Shown here: positions 54,716 through 64,000 of the stretch, one piece after another | How positions within the stretch are numbered: position 1 is the first letter of the stretch | Layout of the letters: every line of letters begins with the position of its first letter | Assembly: GCA_031271465.1 (NCBI GenBank) | Contig: JAISVR010000031.1 | Span: 1 to 64,000, forward strand | DNA length: 64,000 nucleotides | Direction: 5' to 3' | DNA from: Prevotellaceae bacterium | GTDB lineage: Bacteria > Bacteroidota > Bacteroidia > Bacteroidales > Paludibacteraceae | Position numbers and translations under genes: made by a program | The notes under the pieces: generated by a model | What the model saw: the letters and a program-made list of their open reading frames with translations, nothing else | Told to the model about the DNA's origin: nothing | Database searches by the model: none

Positions 54716-55594
54716 ATGAAAGGAATTATCCTCGCAGGAGGTTCGGGAACTCGCCTCTACCCTATTACAAAAAGTATTTCCAAACAAATTGTACCGGTTT
54801 ACGATAAACCGATGATTTATTACCCTATGTCCGTTTTGATGTTGGCGGGTATCAAAGAAATTTTAATTATCTCTACCCCGCAAGATATTCATTTGTACAA
54901 AAATCTTTTCGGTAAAGGCGAAGATTTGGGCTTACAGTTGGAATACGCAATTCAGCCCTCGCCCGACGGATTGGCACAAGCATTTATTATTGGCGAAAAA
55001 TTTATCGGGACGGACAGCGTTTGTATGGTGCTGGGCGATAATATTTTTTACGGCTTGGATTTCTCCAAACATTTGGTTGATGCCGCTAAATTGACCGACG
55101 GCGCGATTGTATTCGGTTACTATGTAAACGACCCGGAGCGCTATGGCGTAGCCGAATTTGACGAAACAGGCAAAGTATTGAGTATCGAAGAAAAACCATC
55201 GAAACCAAAATCCAATTGGGCGGTAACCGGACTGTATTTTTACGGAAATGATGTGGTAGAAAAAGCCAAAGCCTTGAAACCATCGGCACGAGGCGAGTTG
55301 GAAATAACCGACCTCAACCGCTTGTATTTGGACGAAAATCGTTTAAATGTAGAATTACTCGGTCGTGGTATGGCATGGCTCGATACGGGTACGCACGACA
55401 GCTTGCTCGAAGCATCCAATTTTATTTCCACCATTCAAAACCGTCAGGGTTTACAAGTAGCTTGTTTGGAGGAAATTGCTTTCCATAAAGGTTACATCAC
55501 GCGTGAAAAATTATTGGAATTGGCGGAACCTTTAAAGAAAAACCAGTACGGACAATACTTAATTAAAATTGCAAACGATAAAAATCTGAAATGA
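54716..55594 (+). CDS. rfbA: glucose-1-phosphate thymidylyltransferase
   Basis: A 292-residue enzyme making dTDP-glucose from dTTP and glucose-1-phosphate, the first step to dTDP-rhamnose. It shows [20 protein letters not shown] at the N-terminus, [20 protein letters not shown] near residue 26, LGDNIFYG near 108 and [19 protein letters not shown] near 217. The open frame extends 42 codons upstream from a TTG, but that part translates the inverted repeat. The ATG at 54716 gives the standard length. It overlaps the next gene by 4 bases. Confidence 0.95.
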   Translation: MKGIILAGGSGTRLYPITKSISKQIVPVYDKPMIYYPMSVLMLAGIKEILIISTPQDIHLYKNLFGKGEDLGLQLEYAIQPSPDGLAQAFIIGEKFIGTDSVCMVLGDNIFYGLDFSKHLVDAAKLTDGAIVFGYYVNDPERYGVAEFDETGKVLSIEEKPSKPKSNWAVTGLYFYGNDVVEKAKALKPSARGELEITDLNRLYLDENRLNVELLGRGMAWLDTGTHDSLLEASNFISTIQNRQGLQVACLEEIAFHKGYITREKLLELAEPLKKNQYGQYLIKIANDKNLK

Positions 55595-58113
55595 CAAAAA
55601 AAAATCTATCCTTATTCGCTGCTTTGCTTTGCGTTTATGTAAACTTATACGCACAAACTTATTCGGCAAGCATATTATTTGATAATCCGCCCGTATCAAC
55701 CACGATTACCCTGAATGGTACAGGTGGAGATTCCAATTGGTCAAATACCATAAAAAGCGGAGTAAACACTTTGCAAACAATAGACTATGCTTATTTTCAA
55801 GTAAACAAATCTGCCATCGCTACAGCTGATAACAATTTGATTTTCGACATTACCTATTTCGATGAAGGAACAGGAAGATTTTCGTTACATTACAATGCTG
55901 TAACGGAGAATTACAAACAATCGAATTTCAATCTTACCGGAACAAATCAATTTGTTACCGCCACCATTGCTTTGACCGATGCAGCATTTAAAGGCGCACA
56001 AAACGGCGGTGCAGATTTTCGTATTGAATCAGGCGTTTTTATCCGCGAAATAAAAATCCGGAAAGGAGAGCTTAATCCCGATAATGAAGCGGCTCCCGAT
56101 TATTCGGGTGTTGAAAAAAACGACTGGTCCGAGTTTACCGGAAAATCTGTAACCGGCTATCAAATGTGGTTTTCTACGGGCGATGAAAACTCGGGTTGGT
56201 TTCATTGGAACGCCACAACACGACCACAACCGGGCAAATTAAATTTTGAAGTTTATCCCGATGTATCGGAGTATGAAGATGCCGCTTTGGCGCAAACCGG
56301 TTTTGCCAATTTAGGCAATGGAGAGCCTGCGCGATTGTTTTCTTCGGCAAATTCGCAAGTTGTTCAAACACATTTTAAATGGTTGAAAGATGCCGATATT
56401 GACGGCGTTGCCATTCAGCGTTTTGTCAATGGATTGGGCAAAACAATCATCAATTCCGACGATGCTTTGCTCAAAAAAGCCCAACGCGAGGCGGAAATAA
56501 ACGAACGGCTTTTTTATATTTGTTACGATATTTCAGGCAGTGATAGTGAATGGGCAAACCGCATTAAATTTGATTGGGTGTACAATATCGAACAAACTTT
56601 TGCGCTGACGCAATCGCCGGCTTATGCAAAAGTTGGCAGCAAACCTGTGGTACAGCTTTGGGGAACCGGTTTTGTCGAAGGAATCCATCCGGGTTCAGCG
56701 GCTGAAACGATTGCATTGATTCAATTTTTACAAGCAAGAGGTTGTTATGTAATTGGCGGCGTACCTACTTGGTGGCGCACGGAAACAGGCGACTCAAAAC
56801 CCGATTTTATCGAAGCCTACAACGCTTATGATATGCTGTCCCCTTGGTTGGTAGGGCGTTTTACCGACAACGCCGGCGCAGATGATATGTTTGCCCGACA
56901 AATGCAGGGCGACAAAGCGTATTGCGATAGCCATAGCATGGACTATATGCCTGTGATTTTTCCCGGTTTTGCGTGGAGTCAGTGGAATGGCAGTGCGAGC
57001 GGAACAAGCGGAAATGTAAATGAAATGCCGCGGAATGCCGGCGAATTTATGTGGCATCAGGCAAAAAACATCAAAAATCTTGGCGCTTCGCAAATGTATT
57101 TTGCGATGTTCGACGAGTATGATGAAGGAACGGCTTTGATGAAAGCGGCAACGGATTGGACAATGATTCCGACCGACCAATATTTTCTCACCACAAGTGC
57201 CGATGGCTACTGGCTTTCGTCCGACTTTCAGTTGCGTGTGGCAGGCGCCGCCATCAGTATGTTGAAAAGTACGGAAGCAGCTCCAGCCAATGTACCTGTG
57301 CCGCACTCCGAAGGTCCGGTATATTACCGCAACAGTTTTGAAAGTCGCACAACCGACTATAATTTTTATAACGGCAGCTATCACGATATCGGTACTTTCC
57401 CGCTCGACCCTTGCTTTAAAAATGAGACGCAGCTTTCGGCAAGCGGAGTGAGTGGTCAGGCAACAGAAATGATTACTTTTCCCGCAGCCAAAAGCGGTTT
57501 GTATGTAGCTCAAATAACAGGAAATGCAACTTCGGCAACTGGCAGTTATTACTATCAATTTGCCGATGCAAAAATCAAGGTAAAAGCCGATATGGAATTG
57601 AGTTTTTCAAAATATGCTTTGAATGAATCGGGAAAATATGCAAGCGTCAGCCTGCGTTTTGATGACGGTACTTACTTGCATAATATCAGCCTTACAGATA
57701 CGGATTGTATCGGTGTAAGTCCTGAAAATGCACGGGGAAATGTCGGGCAATGGACAGAACACACTATCGTTATTGGACAAAACGATTTGATAGGAAAAAC
57801 CATTACCGGAATTTTGTTTGGATATGCCGGAAATTCAACCGGCAATTTCGATGCTTATTTTGATAACTTATTAATACAGGACGGTAGCGGCTCATACGGC
57901 GATTGCATCGGAACTGCGCTGACTCAACCAAATTCATCCATAAAGCTCTATGCTGCCAACGGACAGATTTTTGCAAGCGGTGGCAACACAACAATTACCG
58001 TGTTCGATATGCTGGGAAAAGAAATAGCAAACCATCATTTAAAACAAGGAATTTACATCGTAAAAGCGGAACAAAACGGAAAAATAGAGACACATAAAAT
58101 AATGCTTCATTAA
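55591..58113 (+). CDS. GH71/99-like glycoside hydrolase with T9SS sorting domain
   Basis: An 840-residue exported protein. The signal peptide runs to LYAQ, and an N-terminal beta-sandwich (about 25-165) may bind carbohydrate. A TIM-barrel of the GH71/GH99-like type follows ([76 protein letters not shown]). A second beta-sandwich is near 600-750, and the C-terminal sorting region reads [20 protein letters not shown] and on. It probably hydrolyses or modifies mannan- or glucan-like polysaccharide outside the cell. Its place inside the rfb operon, with 4-base overlap to rfbA, is unusual. Confidence 0.82.
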   Translation: MTKKNLSLFAALLCVYVNLYAQTYSASILFDNPPVSTTITLNGTGGDSNWSNTIKSGVNTLQTIDYAYFQVNKSAIATADNNLIFDITYFDEGTGRFSLHYNAVTENYKQSNFNLTGTNQFVTATIALTDAAFKGAQNGGADFRIESGVFIREIKIRKGELNPDNEAAPDYSGVEKNDWSEFTGKSVTGYQMWFSTGDENSGWFHWNATTRPQPGKLNFEVYPDVSEYEDAALAQTGFANLGNGEPARLFSSANSQVVQTHFKWLKDADIDGVAIQRFVNGLGKTIINSDDALLKKAQREAEINERLFYICYDISGSDSEWANRIKFDWVYNIEQTFALTQSPAYAKVGSKPVVQLWGTGFVEGIHPGSAAETIALIQFLQARGCYVIGGVPTWWRTETGDSKPDFIEAYNAYDMLSPWLVGRFTDNAGADDMFARQMQGDKAYCDSHSMDYMPVIFPGFAWSQWNGSASGTSGNVNEMPRNAGEFMWHQAKNIKNLGASQMYFAMFDEYDEGTALMKAATDWTMIPTDQYFLTTSADGYWLSSDFQLRVAGAAISMLKSTEAAPANVPVPHSEGPVYYRNSFESRTTDYNFYNGSYHDIGTFPLDPCFKNETQLSASGVSGQATEMITFPAAKSGLYVAQITGNATSATGSYYYQFADAKIKVKADMELSFSKYALNESGKYASVSLRFDDGTYLHNISLTDTDCIGVSPENARGNVGQWTEHTIVIGQNDLIGKTITGILFGYAGNSTGNFDAYFDNLLIQDGSGSYGDCIGTALTQPNSSIKLYAANGQIFASGGNTTITVFDMLGKEIANHHLKQGIYIVKAEQNGKIETHKIMLH

Positions 58114-58139
58114 TGAGGTAGTACAAAAAAAATAAAACA

Positions 58140-58694
58140 ATGGAAATCATCAAAACCGAAATTCCCGATTTAGTCATTATCAAGAATAAAGTTTTTGAAG
58201 ACGCTCGTGGGTATTTTACCGAATCGTACAACGAAAAAACTTTCAAAGCAAATGGAATAAATATTGATTTTTGTCAGGATAACCGCTCAAAATCATCTTA
58301 TGGTGTTATTCGGGGTTTGCATTACCAATTAAATCCCGCAAGCCAAAGCAAATTAGTTTCCGTCATTGTAGGAAAAGTGTACGATGTCGCCGTAGATTTA
58401 CGCAAAGGATCGCCTACTTTCGGCAAATGGGTTGGGGTGGAATTATCGGACGAAAACCACTTGCAATTCCTTATTCCGCAAGGTTTTGCACACGGTTTTT
58501 CAGTACTGAGCGAAACGGCTATTTTCAGCTATAAATGCGATAATTTCTATACGCCTGAATTGGATAGAGGTATTATGTACAACGACCCTGCATTACACAT
58601 TGACTGGAAAATACCGGCAGATAAAGCGCTGATTTCCGAAAAAGACTTAAAACATCCGCCCTTGAAAGATGCCGAAATGAATTTTAAATTTTAA
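58140..58694 (+). CDS. rfbC: dTDP-4-dehydrorhamnose 3,5-epimerase
   Basis: A 184-residue cupin enzyme that epimerises dTDP-4-keto-6-deoxyglucose. It has FEDARGYFTESYNEKTF near residue 19, DNRSKSSYGVIRGLHYQ near 45 with the catalytic His in GLHYQ, AVDLRKGSPTFGKW near 82, and PQGFAHGFSVLSE near 117. It follows the glycoside hydrolase by 26 bases. Confidence 0.95.
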   Translation: MEIIKTEIPDLVIIKNKVFEDARGYFTESYNEKTFKANGINIDFCQDNRSKSSYGVIRGLHYQLNPASQSKLVSVIVGKVYDVAVDLRKGSPTFGKWVGVELSDENHLQFLIPQGFAHGFSVLSETAIFSYKCDNFYTPELDRGIMYNDPALHIDWKIPADKALISEKDLKHPPLKDAEMNFKF

Positions 58695-58699
58695 GAAAA

Positions 58700-59563
58700 A
58701 TGAAAAAAATCCTCATAACCGGCGCCAACGGACAACTCGGTAACGAAATGCGCGTGCTTTCGGCGCAATATCCGCAATACGAATATATCTTTACCGATGT
58801 GGCAGAATTGGATATTTGCAACAAGGCAGCCGTACTTGATTTCATTTCGGCTGCAACCCCCGATTTTATCGTAAACTGTGCTGCCTACACTGCCGTAACC
58901 AAAGCCGAAGAAGAAACGGCTCCGAATTACGCTATCAACCGTGACGCGATACGGAATTTGGGTGAAGCTGCCGTAAAAACAGGCGCACAGCTAATTCATA
59001 TCTCCACCGATTATGTATTTGACGGAAAAGGTTATCTGCCCTACACGGAAGACATGCCTGTAAATCCCGAATCGGCTTACGGAAAGGCAAAAGCAGAAGG
59101 CGAAAAAGCATTGATGAGTGTTTGCAAAGAAAGCATTATTTTGCGTACATCGTGGCTGTATTCAAGCTTTGGGAACAATTTTGTGAAAACCATGCTCAAA
59201 CTCGGTCGTGAAAAGGAAAAGCTAACCGTAATTTTCGACCAGATAGGCACCCCCACCTACGCTGCCGATTTGGCTTCGGCTATTATGCAAATTATTAATA
59301 GCGGCAAGTTTGAGTCCGGTATTTACCATTTTTCAGACGAAGGTGTTTGCAGCTGGTACGATTTTGCCAAAGCTATTCATAAACTGTCGGGAATCACCTC
59401 GAGCAAAGTATTGCCTTTGGAAACCAAAGACTATCCCGACAAGACTCCCCGTCCATTCTACAGCGTGCTCAATAAAGCCAAGATAAAAACCGTTTACGAA
59501 TTGGATATTCCGCATTGGGAAGAAAGCTTGGAACGCTGTTTGGCAATTTTAGAACACAAATAG
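58700..59563 (+). CDS. rfbD: dTDP-4-dehydrorhamnose reductase
   Basis: A 287-residue short-chain dehydrogenase that completes dTDP-L-rhamnose synthesis. It shows the nucleotide motif ITGANGQLGNEMR near residue 5, NCAAYTAVTKAEEE near 61, STDYVFDGKGYLPYTE near 99 and the catalytic YGKAKAEGE near 127. It follows rfbC by 5 bases. No rfbB (dTDP-glucose 4,6-dehydratase) is in the window, so the pathway must be completed elsewhere. Confidence 0.95.
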   Translation: MKKILITGANGQLGNEMRVLSAQYPQYEYIFTDVAELDICNKAAVLDFISAATPDFIVNCAAYTAVTKAEEETAPNYAINRDAIRNLGEAAVKTGAQLIHISTDYVFDGKGYLPYTEDMPVNPESAYGKAKAEGEKALMSVCKESIILRTSWLYSSFGNNFVKTMLKLGREKEKLTVIFDQIGTPTYAADLASAIMQIINSGKFESGIYHFSDEGVCSWYDFAKAIHKLSGITSSKVLPLETKDYPDKTPRPFYSVLNKAKIKTVYELDIPHWEESLERCLAILEHK

Positions 59564-59580
59564 CATAAATGTTCACAACT

Positions 59581-59617
59581 AATAAACGCCGATTTCTTAA
59601 TGAAACCGGCGTTTATC
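59581..59617. terminator. bidirectional terminator between rfbD and pgk
   Basis: AATAAACGCCG with CGGCGTTTAT(C/T) around an A/T-rich loop, located between convergent genes. Confidence 0.8.
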
Positions 59618-59642
59618 TATTAATCTATGTTCTTCCAACAAA

Positions 59643-60896
59643 TCAACCACGAATAGCAGCAATACCTGGAAGCGTTTTCCCTTCCATATATTCGAGCATT
59701 GCGCCGCCGCCGGTAGAAACATAACTCACCTTATCAGCCAAACCGTTTTTGTTGATGGCTGCCACCGAATCGCCGCCTCCGATAAGCGAGAACGCGCCAT
59801 TCGCAGTTGCTTTTGCCACCGCGTGAGCAATCGCCGAAGTTCCTTTGGCAAATTTTTCCATTTCAAACACGCCCATCGGTCCATTCCAAAGTACGGTTTT
59901 CGAGTTGGCAATCACTTCGCTGAAAGTCTTAATTGTTTCGTCGGCAATATCCAAGCCCATCCAACCGTCGGGCGTTTCATCGGTTTTTGAGATACATGTG
60001 TTAGCATTCGCATCGAAAGCATCGGCATTTACTGCGTCGGTTGGGATATACACATTCACACCTTTCGCCTTGGCTTTGGCAAGAATTTCGAGAGCGAGGT
60101 CGAGTTTATCGTTTTCGCAAAGCGAATTTCCAATTTTTCCACCCTGTGCTTTAATAAATGTATAAGTCATTCCGCCGCCGATGATGAGGTTTTGCACACG
60201 GTCGAGCAGATTTTCTATAATCAAGATTTTATCGCTCACTTTCGCGCCACCCATGATAGCCGTAAACGGAGCCTGTGCTTCATTAAGCACTTTATCCATT
60301 GCTTTTAATTCGCTGTTAATCAGATAGCCAAACATTTTATTTTCGGGAGAAAAAAAGTCAGCAATAATCGCTGTAGAAGCATGTGCGCGGTGCGCCGTAC
60401 CAAAAGCATCGTTTACATACACATCGGCGTAAGAAGCCAATTTCTGTGCAAATTCCTTTTGTTTTACCTTCAACGCTTTTTTAGCAGCAGCTTTTTCTTC
60501 GTCGGTAGCAAATTCGCCGCGCGGCTTACCTTCTTCTTCTTCGTAGAAGCGGAGATTTTCGAGCAACAGCACCTCTCCCATTTTCAACGCGGCAACTTGT
60601 GCATCGGCATGAGCGCAGTCGTCGGCAAACCGGATTTTTTGTCCCAAACGATTTTCTACCGCCGGAATAATCTGTTTCAACGAATATTTAGGGTCAGGAT
60701 TTTGTTTCGGGCGACCCATGTGCGACATCAGGATTACTGCGCCGCCGTCTGCCAAAATCTTTTTAATTGTAGGCAATGCTCCGCGAATACGGGTATCATC
60801 GCTCACTGCACCTGTTTCCTTGTTCAGCGGCACATTAAAATCTACGCGAACAATTGCCTTTTTTCCGGCAAAATTGAAATTGTCTATTAATTGCAT
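59643..60896 (-). CDS. pgk: phosphoglycerate kinase
   Basis: A 417-residue glycolytic enzyme that transfers phosphate from 1,3-bisphosphoglycerate to ADP. It shows [17 protein letters not shown] near residue 13, LMSHMGRPK near 56, [19 protein letters not shown] near 110, [18 protein letters not shown] near 212, and [10 protein letters not shown] plus [15 protein letters not shown] near the end. The frame extends 26 codons upstream, but a -7 promoter box at 60953-60960 lies inside that part, so the ATG at 60896 is the start. Confidence 0.96.
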   Translation of the reverse strand: MQLIDNFNFAGKKAIVRVDFNVPLNKETGAVSDDTRIRGALPTIKKILADGGAVILMSHMGRPKQNPDPKYSLKQIIPAVENRLGQKIRFADDCAHADAQVAALKMGEVLLLENLRFYEEEEGKPRGEFATDEEKAAAKKALKVKQKEFAQKLASYADVYVNDAFGTAHRAHASTAIIADFFSPENKMFGYLINSELKAMDKVLNEAQAPFTAIMGGAKVSDKILIIENLLDRVQNLIIGGGMTYTFIKAQGGKIGNSLCENDKLDLALEILAKAKAKGVNVYIPTDAVNADAFDANANTCISKTDETPDGWMGLDIADETIKTFSEVIANSKTVLWNGPMGVFEMEKFAKGTSAIAHAVAKATANGAFSLIGGGDSVAAINKNGLADKVSYVSTGGGAMLEYMEGKTLPGIAAIRG

Positions 60897-60952
60897 TTTT
60901 ATTATGTTTAAAAAATTAATACTAAAATTATTTGCTGTAAAAATGAAGCTCG

Positions 60953-60960
60953 CAAAGATA
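60953..60960 (-). promoter_or_regulatory. -7 promoter box for pgk
   Basis: TATCTTTG on the minus strand, 56 bases before the pgk ATG. Confidence 0.5.
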
Positions 60961-61004
60961 AAAATTATTTTCAAAAATAATGCTGCAAAACATTTTTCCG
61001 GAAT

Positions 61005-61508
61005 TTAATTTTTGTTCTTCAACTGCTTTTCTTTCGACAATTCCTTGTTGCATTTAGCGCAAATTCCGTAGATATAAAGCGAATAATGCGACACCCGAAG
61101 ACCACGCAGCGGCAAGAGATGTATAATCGATTTAACGACTTTATTGTTAAACTCTCGAATGGATTTACAACGGCTGCATATAATGTGATGATGTGTGTTG
61201 TTATAAGCTTTTTCGTACAGGCACGAACCGGCATTACCAAACTGGTGTTTAATTACGAGATTACAATCCAGCAGCAGTTCCACCGTATTGTATACCGTGG
61301 CGCGACTCACTTGCAGATTTTCTTTTACAAATTCGTAATACAGCGACTCAATATCCCAATGCCCCTGCTTTGAGTAAATATATTCGAGCAGTGCGTAGCG
61401 TTCGGGAGTTTTGCGTAAACCTTGCTGCTGCAGATAATGCGTGAAATTTTCCTCTACGGCAAAAAGAATATTTTCTCCGCTCAAATACTCATTCTTTTTT
61501 TGCAACAT
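61005..61508 (-). CDS. Fur-family metalloregulator
   Basis: A 167-residue repressor with an N-terminal winged helix (LRKTPERYALLEYIYSKQGH, then VSRATVYNTVELLLDCNLVIKHQFG near residue 72). The C-terminal dimerisation domain has HHHIICSRCKSI near 111 and YGICAKCNKE near 149, two CxxC pairs for the structural zinc. Whether it senses iron, zinc or peroxide cannot be settled from the sequence. It is divergent from the tRNA-His gene. Confidence 0.9.
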   Translation of the reverse strand: MLQKKNEYLSGENILFAVEENFTHYLQQQGLRKTPERYALLEYIYSKQGHWDIESLYYEFVKENLQVSRATVYNTVELLLDCNLVIKHQFGNAGSCLYEKAYNNTHHHIICSRCKSIREFNNKVVKSIIHLLPLRGLRVSHYSLYIYGICAKCNKELSKEKQLKNKN

Positions 61509-61555
61509 AATATTGTTTCTTTGGAATTATTTTGAAAAATATTTCGCTGCAAATA

Positions 61556-61586
61556 TTGCAAAAAATAAATTGATATGCTATCTTTG
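61556..61586 (+). promoter_or_regulatory. promoter of tRNA-His
   Basis: TTG at 61556-61558, 20 bases, then TATCTTTG at 61579-61586, 17 bases before the tRNA. Confidence 0.75.
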
Positions 61587-61603
61587 CAGCCGCAAAATTT
61601 ATG

Positions 61604-61677
<74 letters not shown>

Positions 61678-61685
61678 CTTAAGCC

Positions 61686-61718
61686 AAAAAGTCTGCAAAT
61701 TTCGTTTGCAGGCTTTTT
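61686..61718 (+). terminator. terminator after tRNA-His
   Basis: AAAAAGTCTGCAAA with TTTGCAGGCTTTTT (one G-T pair) and loop TTTCG-like, 9 bases after the tRNA. Confidence 0.8.
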
Positions 61719-61792
61719 AGTTTTTAGTAAAAGGCGAACAAAAATACAAAAATTTTCGTGTAAATTTGTGGCTTTTAAAAACTGCATAGCCA

Positions 61793-62659
61793 ATGAAACG
61801 AGCACATATAAAATCTTTTTTCGAACGAATACGCTTCAAATACAAAGTTTCGATTATTAATGAAAATAAGCTGGAAGAAACTTTCGGCATCCGTTTGTCG
61901 CGTTTGAATGTGTTTTTGGTAGTCGGTTCATTTATCATTATCTGCTTTATTATCAATTCGGTGTTGATAATAAATACGCCGCTGAAATATTTCTTGCCCG
62001 GTTACGAAACATCGGTAATCCGTGCCGAATTTATCCATAATTCGCTTGTGGTCGATTCGCTTGCCGAAAAAGTGCAACAACAGGACGAATACATCAATCT
62101 GCTGCGACGAGTTATGGTGGGCGAGTTTAAAAGCGAAAGCGTGGTGTCGCTCGACTCGCTGGCACTGAAAGAGCGCGAAGAAATTCTGTCGAAAAAATCG
62201 AAACGCGAAGAGCAGTTTGTCGAAGAATTTGAACGGAAAGAGCAATTTAATCTCAACAATCCTCCTGCCGATGTTGTCAAAAATTCGTCGGCATTAGTAT
62301 TTTTCCGACCTGTAAAAGGGCTGCTTTCGGTACGATACGACCCCTCGAAACAACATTACGGCGTAGATTTGCTGCCCGCGCCCAACGAAAATGTGCTTGC
62401 CGTGCTCGACGGTACAATTGTATTTGCCAATTTTACGGTAAACGATGGATACATTCTCGGGATTCAACACGATAACGATTATCTTTCCATCTATAAAAAT
62501 AATTCCGCGCTACTCAAAGACATTGGTACCAAGGTACGCGCAGGCGAAAGTATCGCCATTGCAGGCAATACGGGCGAGAAAAATTCTAAGCCTCTCCTGC
62601 ATTTCGAATTATGGCAAAAAGGTAAAGCATTAAACCCCGAAGAATACATCAACTTTTAA
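61793..62659 (+). CDS. membrane-anchored M23-family peptidase-like protein
   Basis: A 288-residue protein with one membrane segment near residues 40-62 (FLVVGSFIIICFIINSVLII), a coiled-coil-like stretch (about 85-155) and a C-terminal LytM domain. HYGVDL near 198 carries the His and Asp ligands. The terminal motif is LLHFELW where HLHFE(L/I)W is usual, so the metal-binding His is kept and the catalytic one is replaced by Leu. It may be an amidase activator or scaffold rather than an endopeptidase. dxr follows after 54 bases. Confidence 0.85.
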   Translation: MKRAHIKSFFERIRFKYKVSIINENKLEETFGIRLSRLNVFLVVGSFIIICFIINSVLIINTPLKYFLPGYETSVIRAEFIHNSLVVDSLAEKVQQQDEYINLLRRVMVGEFKSESVVSLDSLALKEREEILSKKSKREEQFVEEFERKEQFNLNNPPADVVKNSSALVFFRPVKGLLSVRYDPSKQHYGVDLLPAPNENVLAVLDGTIVFANFTVNDGYILGIQHDNDYLSIYKNNSALLKDIGTKVRAGESIAIAGNTGEKNSKPLLHFELWQKGKALNPEEYINF

Positions 62660-62713
62660 ATACATGATGATGTTAGCTTTTTCGCTTTATGAACTTTACA
62701 AACTTTTAATGAA

Positions 62714-63874
62714 GTGAACTCAAAAAAAACTCTCGCAATACTCGGTTCTACCGGTTCTATCGGTACGCAGGCTTTGGAAGTGGTGGCAGAAAACGCCGAA
62801 TTGTTTGAAGTATATGCCATCACGGCAAACCGGAACACCGATCTTTTAATTGATCAGGCACGCCGTTTCCAGCCCGAAGTAGTAGCTGTTGCCGACGAAA
62901 CAAAATATGCCGAACTGAAATCGGCACTGGCACATTTACCCATAAAAGTGTTTGCCGGCAGCGATGCCATTGCGCAGATTGCCGCCATGGAACCGATAGA
63001 TATGGTGCTTACCGCTATGGTGGGATATTCGGGTTTAAAGCCTACGATTGAAGCTATTAAAGCGAAAAAAGCCATTGCGTTGGCAAATAAGGAAACCCTC
63101 GTGGTAGCGGGTGAACTTATCAACCGGCTGATAGCCGAAAACGAAGTGCCTGTATTGCCGGTAGATTCCGAACATTCGGCTGTTTTTCAATGTCTTGCGG
63201 GTGAAAATATGCAGGAAGTAGAGAAGGTTATCCTTACTGCTTCGGGTGGACCTTTTCGTACAAAAACTATCGAAGAACTGGGCAAGGTTAACAAAGCGCA
63301 AGCCCTGCGTCATCCCAACTGGAATATGGGCGCGAAAATTACCATCGATTCTGCCACAATGATGAACAAAGGCTTTGAGGTAATTGAGGCAAAATGGCTT
63401 TTCGGACTTGCACCCGAACAAATTGATGTGATAGTGCACCCCGAATCGATTATACACTCTATGGTGCAGTTTGCCGACAGCTCTATAAAGGCGCAACTCG
63501 GTTTGCCGGATATGAAATTGCCCATTCAATACGCTTTCTCTTACCCGAGACGACTGGCAAACAACTATCCGCGATTGAGTTTCGAACAATTTGGCAAGCT
63601 GTCGTTCGAGAAAGCCGACACAGAGAAATTTCGTTGTCTGGCGCTCGCCTACGAAGCAATGCACACCGGCGGCAATATGCCATGTATTCTCAACGCTGCC
63701 AACGAGATAGCTGTAGCGGCATTTTTACAGGAAAAAATAAGTTTTATGAAGATTGCCGAGTTAATTGAACAAACTATGCAAAAAGCTTCTTTTGTAAAAA
63801 ATCCCGATTACGACGATTTTGTAGCTTCCAACAACGAAGCGCGGATAATAGCTGCGGGGTTGATTGGAATGTAA
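62714..63874 (+). CDS. dxr: 1-deoxy-D-xylulose-5-phosphate reductoisomerase
   Basis: A 386-residue NADPH-dependent enzyme, second step of the MEP isoprenoid pathway and target of fosmidomycin. It shows LAILGSTGSIGTQALEVV at the N-terminus, LANKETLVVAGELI near residue 123, PVDSEHSAVFQCL near 149, and TIDSATMMNKGFEVIEAKWL near 212. The start codon is GTG: the ATG five bases earlier is out of frame, and the nucleotide-binding motif begins 9 residues in. Bases after 63874 show no further gene. Confidence 0.95.
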   Translation: MNSKKTLAILGSTGSIGTQALEVVAENAELFEVYAITANRNTDLLIDQARRFQPEVVAVADETKYAELKSALAHLPIKVFAGSDAIAQIAAMEPIDMVLTAMVGYSGLKPTIEAIKAKKAIALANKETLVVAGELINRLIAENEVPVLPVDSEHSAVFQCLAGENMQEVEKVILTASGGPFRTKTIEELGKVNKAQALRHPNWNMGAKITIDSATMMNKGFEVIEAKWLFGLAPEQIDVIVHPESIIHSMVQFADSSIKAQLGLPDMKLPIQYAFSYPRRLANNYPRLSFEQFGKLSFEKADTEKFRCLALAYEAMHTGGNMPCILNAANEIAVAAFLQEKISFMKIAELIEQTMQKASFVKNPDYDDFVASNNEARIIAAGLIGM

Positions 63875-64000
63875 AAATAATAAAGCTGCGGCATGCCTGC
63901 TACCGGATAATCTCCTCCACCCTCCCCTTCTATTTACATACTTATTTTGAGATGCTTACGCCCATATCAAAACATATTTGTTAAAACAGTATCTGTTACA

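Noticed and set aside
60897..60974. 26-codon N-terminal extension of phosphoglycerate kinase
   Set aside because: It contains a -7 promoter box and is unlike any Pgk N-terminus; the ATG at 60896 fits the family length.
63875..64000. Possible gene start at the right edge
   Set aside because: The 126 bases after dxr show no start codon with a sustained frame or recognisable motif.

Overview
The window reads as chromosomal DNA of an anaerobic Bacteroidota, most likely order Bacteroidales. The evidence is as follows. Several promoters match the Bacteroidota consensus TAnnTTTG, some with a TTG about 20 bases upstream. Two proteins end in type IX secretion (T9SS) sorting domains. There are lipoproteins with acidic residues after the lipobox cysteine, a BtuB/BtuG-type vitamin B12 uptake pair, an oxygen-sensitive 2-oxoacid:ferredoxin oxidoreductase and an anaerobic (class III) ribonucleotide reductase. 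No rRNA, phage, integrase, transposase or CRISPR array was seen. All assignments were made by reading; no database search was run.

Layout. 1-2.4 kb: end of an OmpA-type envelope protein, a MITE-like inverted repeat, a lipoprotein and a beta-barrel protein. 2.5-7.2 kb: a short malic enzyme, then a minus-strand vor/kor operon interrupted by a four-helix-bundle (S23/IVP-like) gene between inverted repeats. 7.3-10.6 kb: lipoprotein, dnaB, and a DUF2007-Usp-Usp protein. 10.7-15.4 kb (minus): TPR protein, gyrA, ispE. 15.4-16.1 kb: gene-free and rich in repeats. 16.1-19.0 kb: M15 peptidase-like lipoprotein and tex. 19.1-23.3 kb (minus): ZIP transporter, guaB, and two peptidase-like secreted proteins. 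23.6-26.6 kb: a T9SS cargo protein with a DUF4465 domain. 26.7-33.0 kb (minus): cobalamin riboswitch, btuB, btuG, nrdD, nrdG in that transcription order. 33.1-33.4 kb: a palindrome-rich tandem array open on both strands. 33.6-39.0 kb (minus): fabD, alkD-like, DUF3781, rhuM, a membrane protein, a truncated rhuM and aspS. 39.2-41.4 kb: CPA2 antiporter. 41.5-49.9 kb: envelope proteins, a solute-binding protein, an FtsX-type permease, an ORF6N fusion protein, a TPR protein, DsrE, a degenerate M28 peptidase, a coiled-coil lipoprotein and rsmI. 50.1-53.9 kb: a TetR regulator, a strongly structured intergenic region and clpB. 54.0-59.6 kb: DUF4924, then rfbA, a GH71/99-like T9SS enzyme, rfbC and rfbD. 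59.6-64.0 kb: pgk, fur, tRNA-His, an M23-family protein and dxr.

The clearest functional unit is the B12 operon: a riboswitch with its own promoter and a terminator-like hairpin directly before the btuB start, followed by overlapping or closely spaced btuB, btuG, nrdD and nrdG. ispE and dxr show that the MEP isoprenoid route is present.

The most unusual features are repeats. A family of about 120-220 bp palindromic elements occurs at least five times, usually just after stop codons. One 171-bp copy sits in frame inside the btuG signal peptide, and removing it in silico restores an ordinary lipoprotein signal peptide. The IVS-like cassette in the vor operon, the array at 33.1-33.4 kb and the nested stem at 50.8-51.0 kb are further candidates for undescribed elements.
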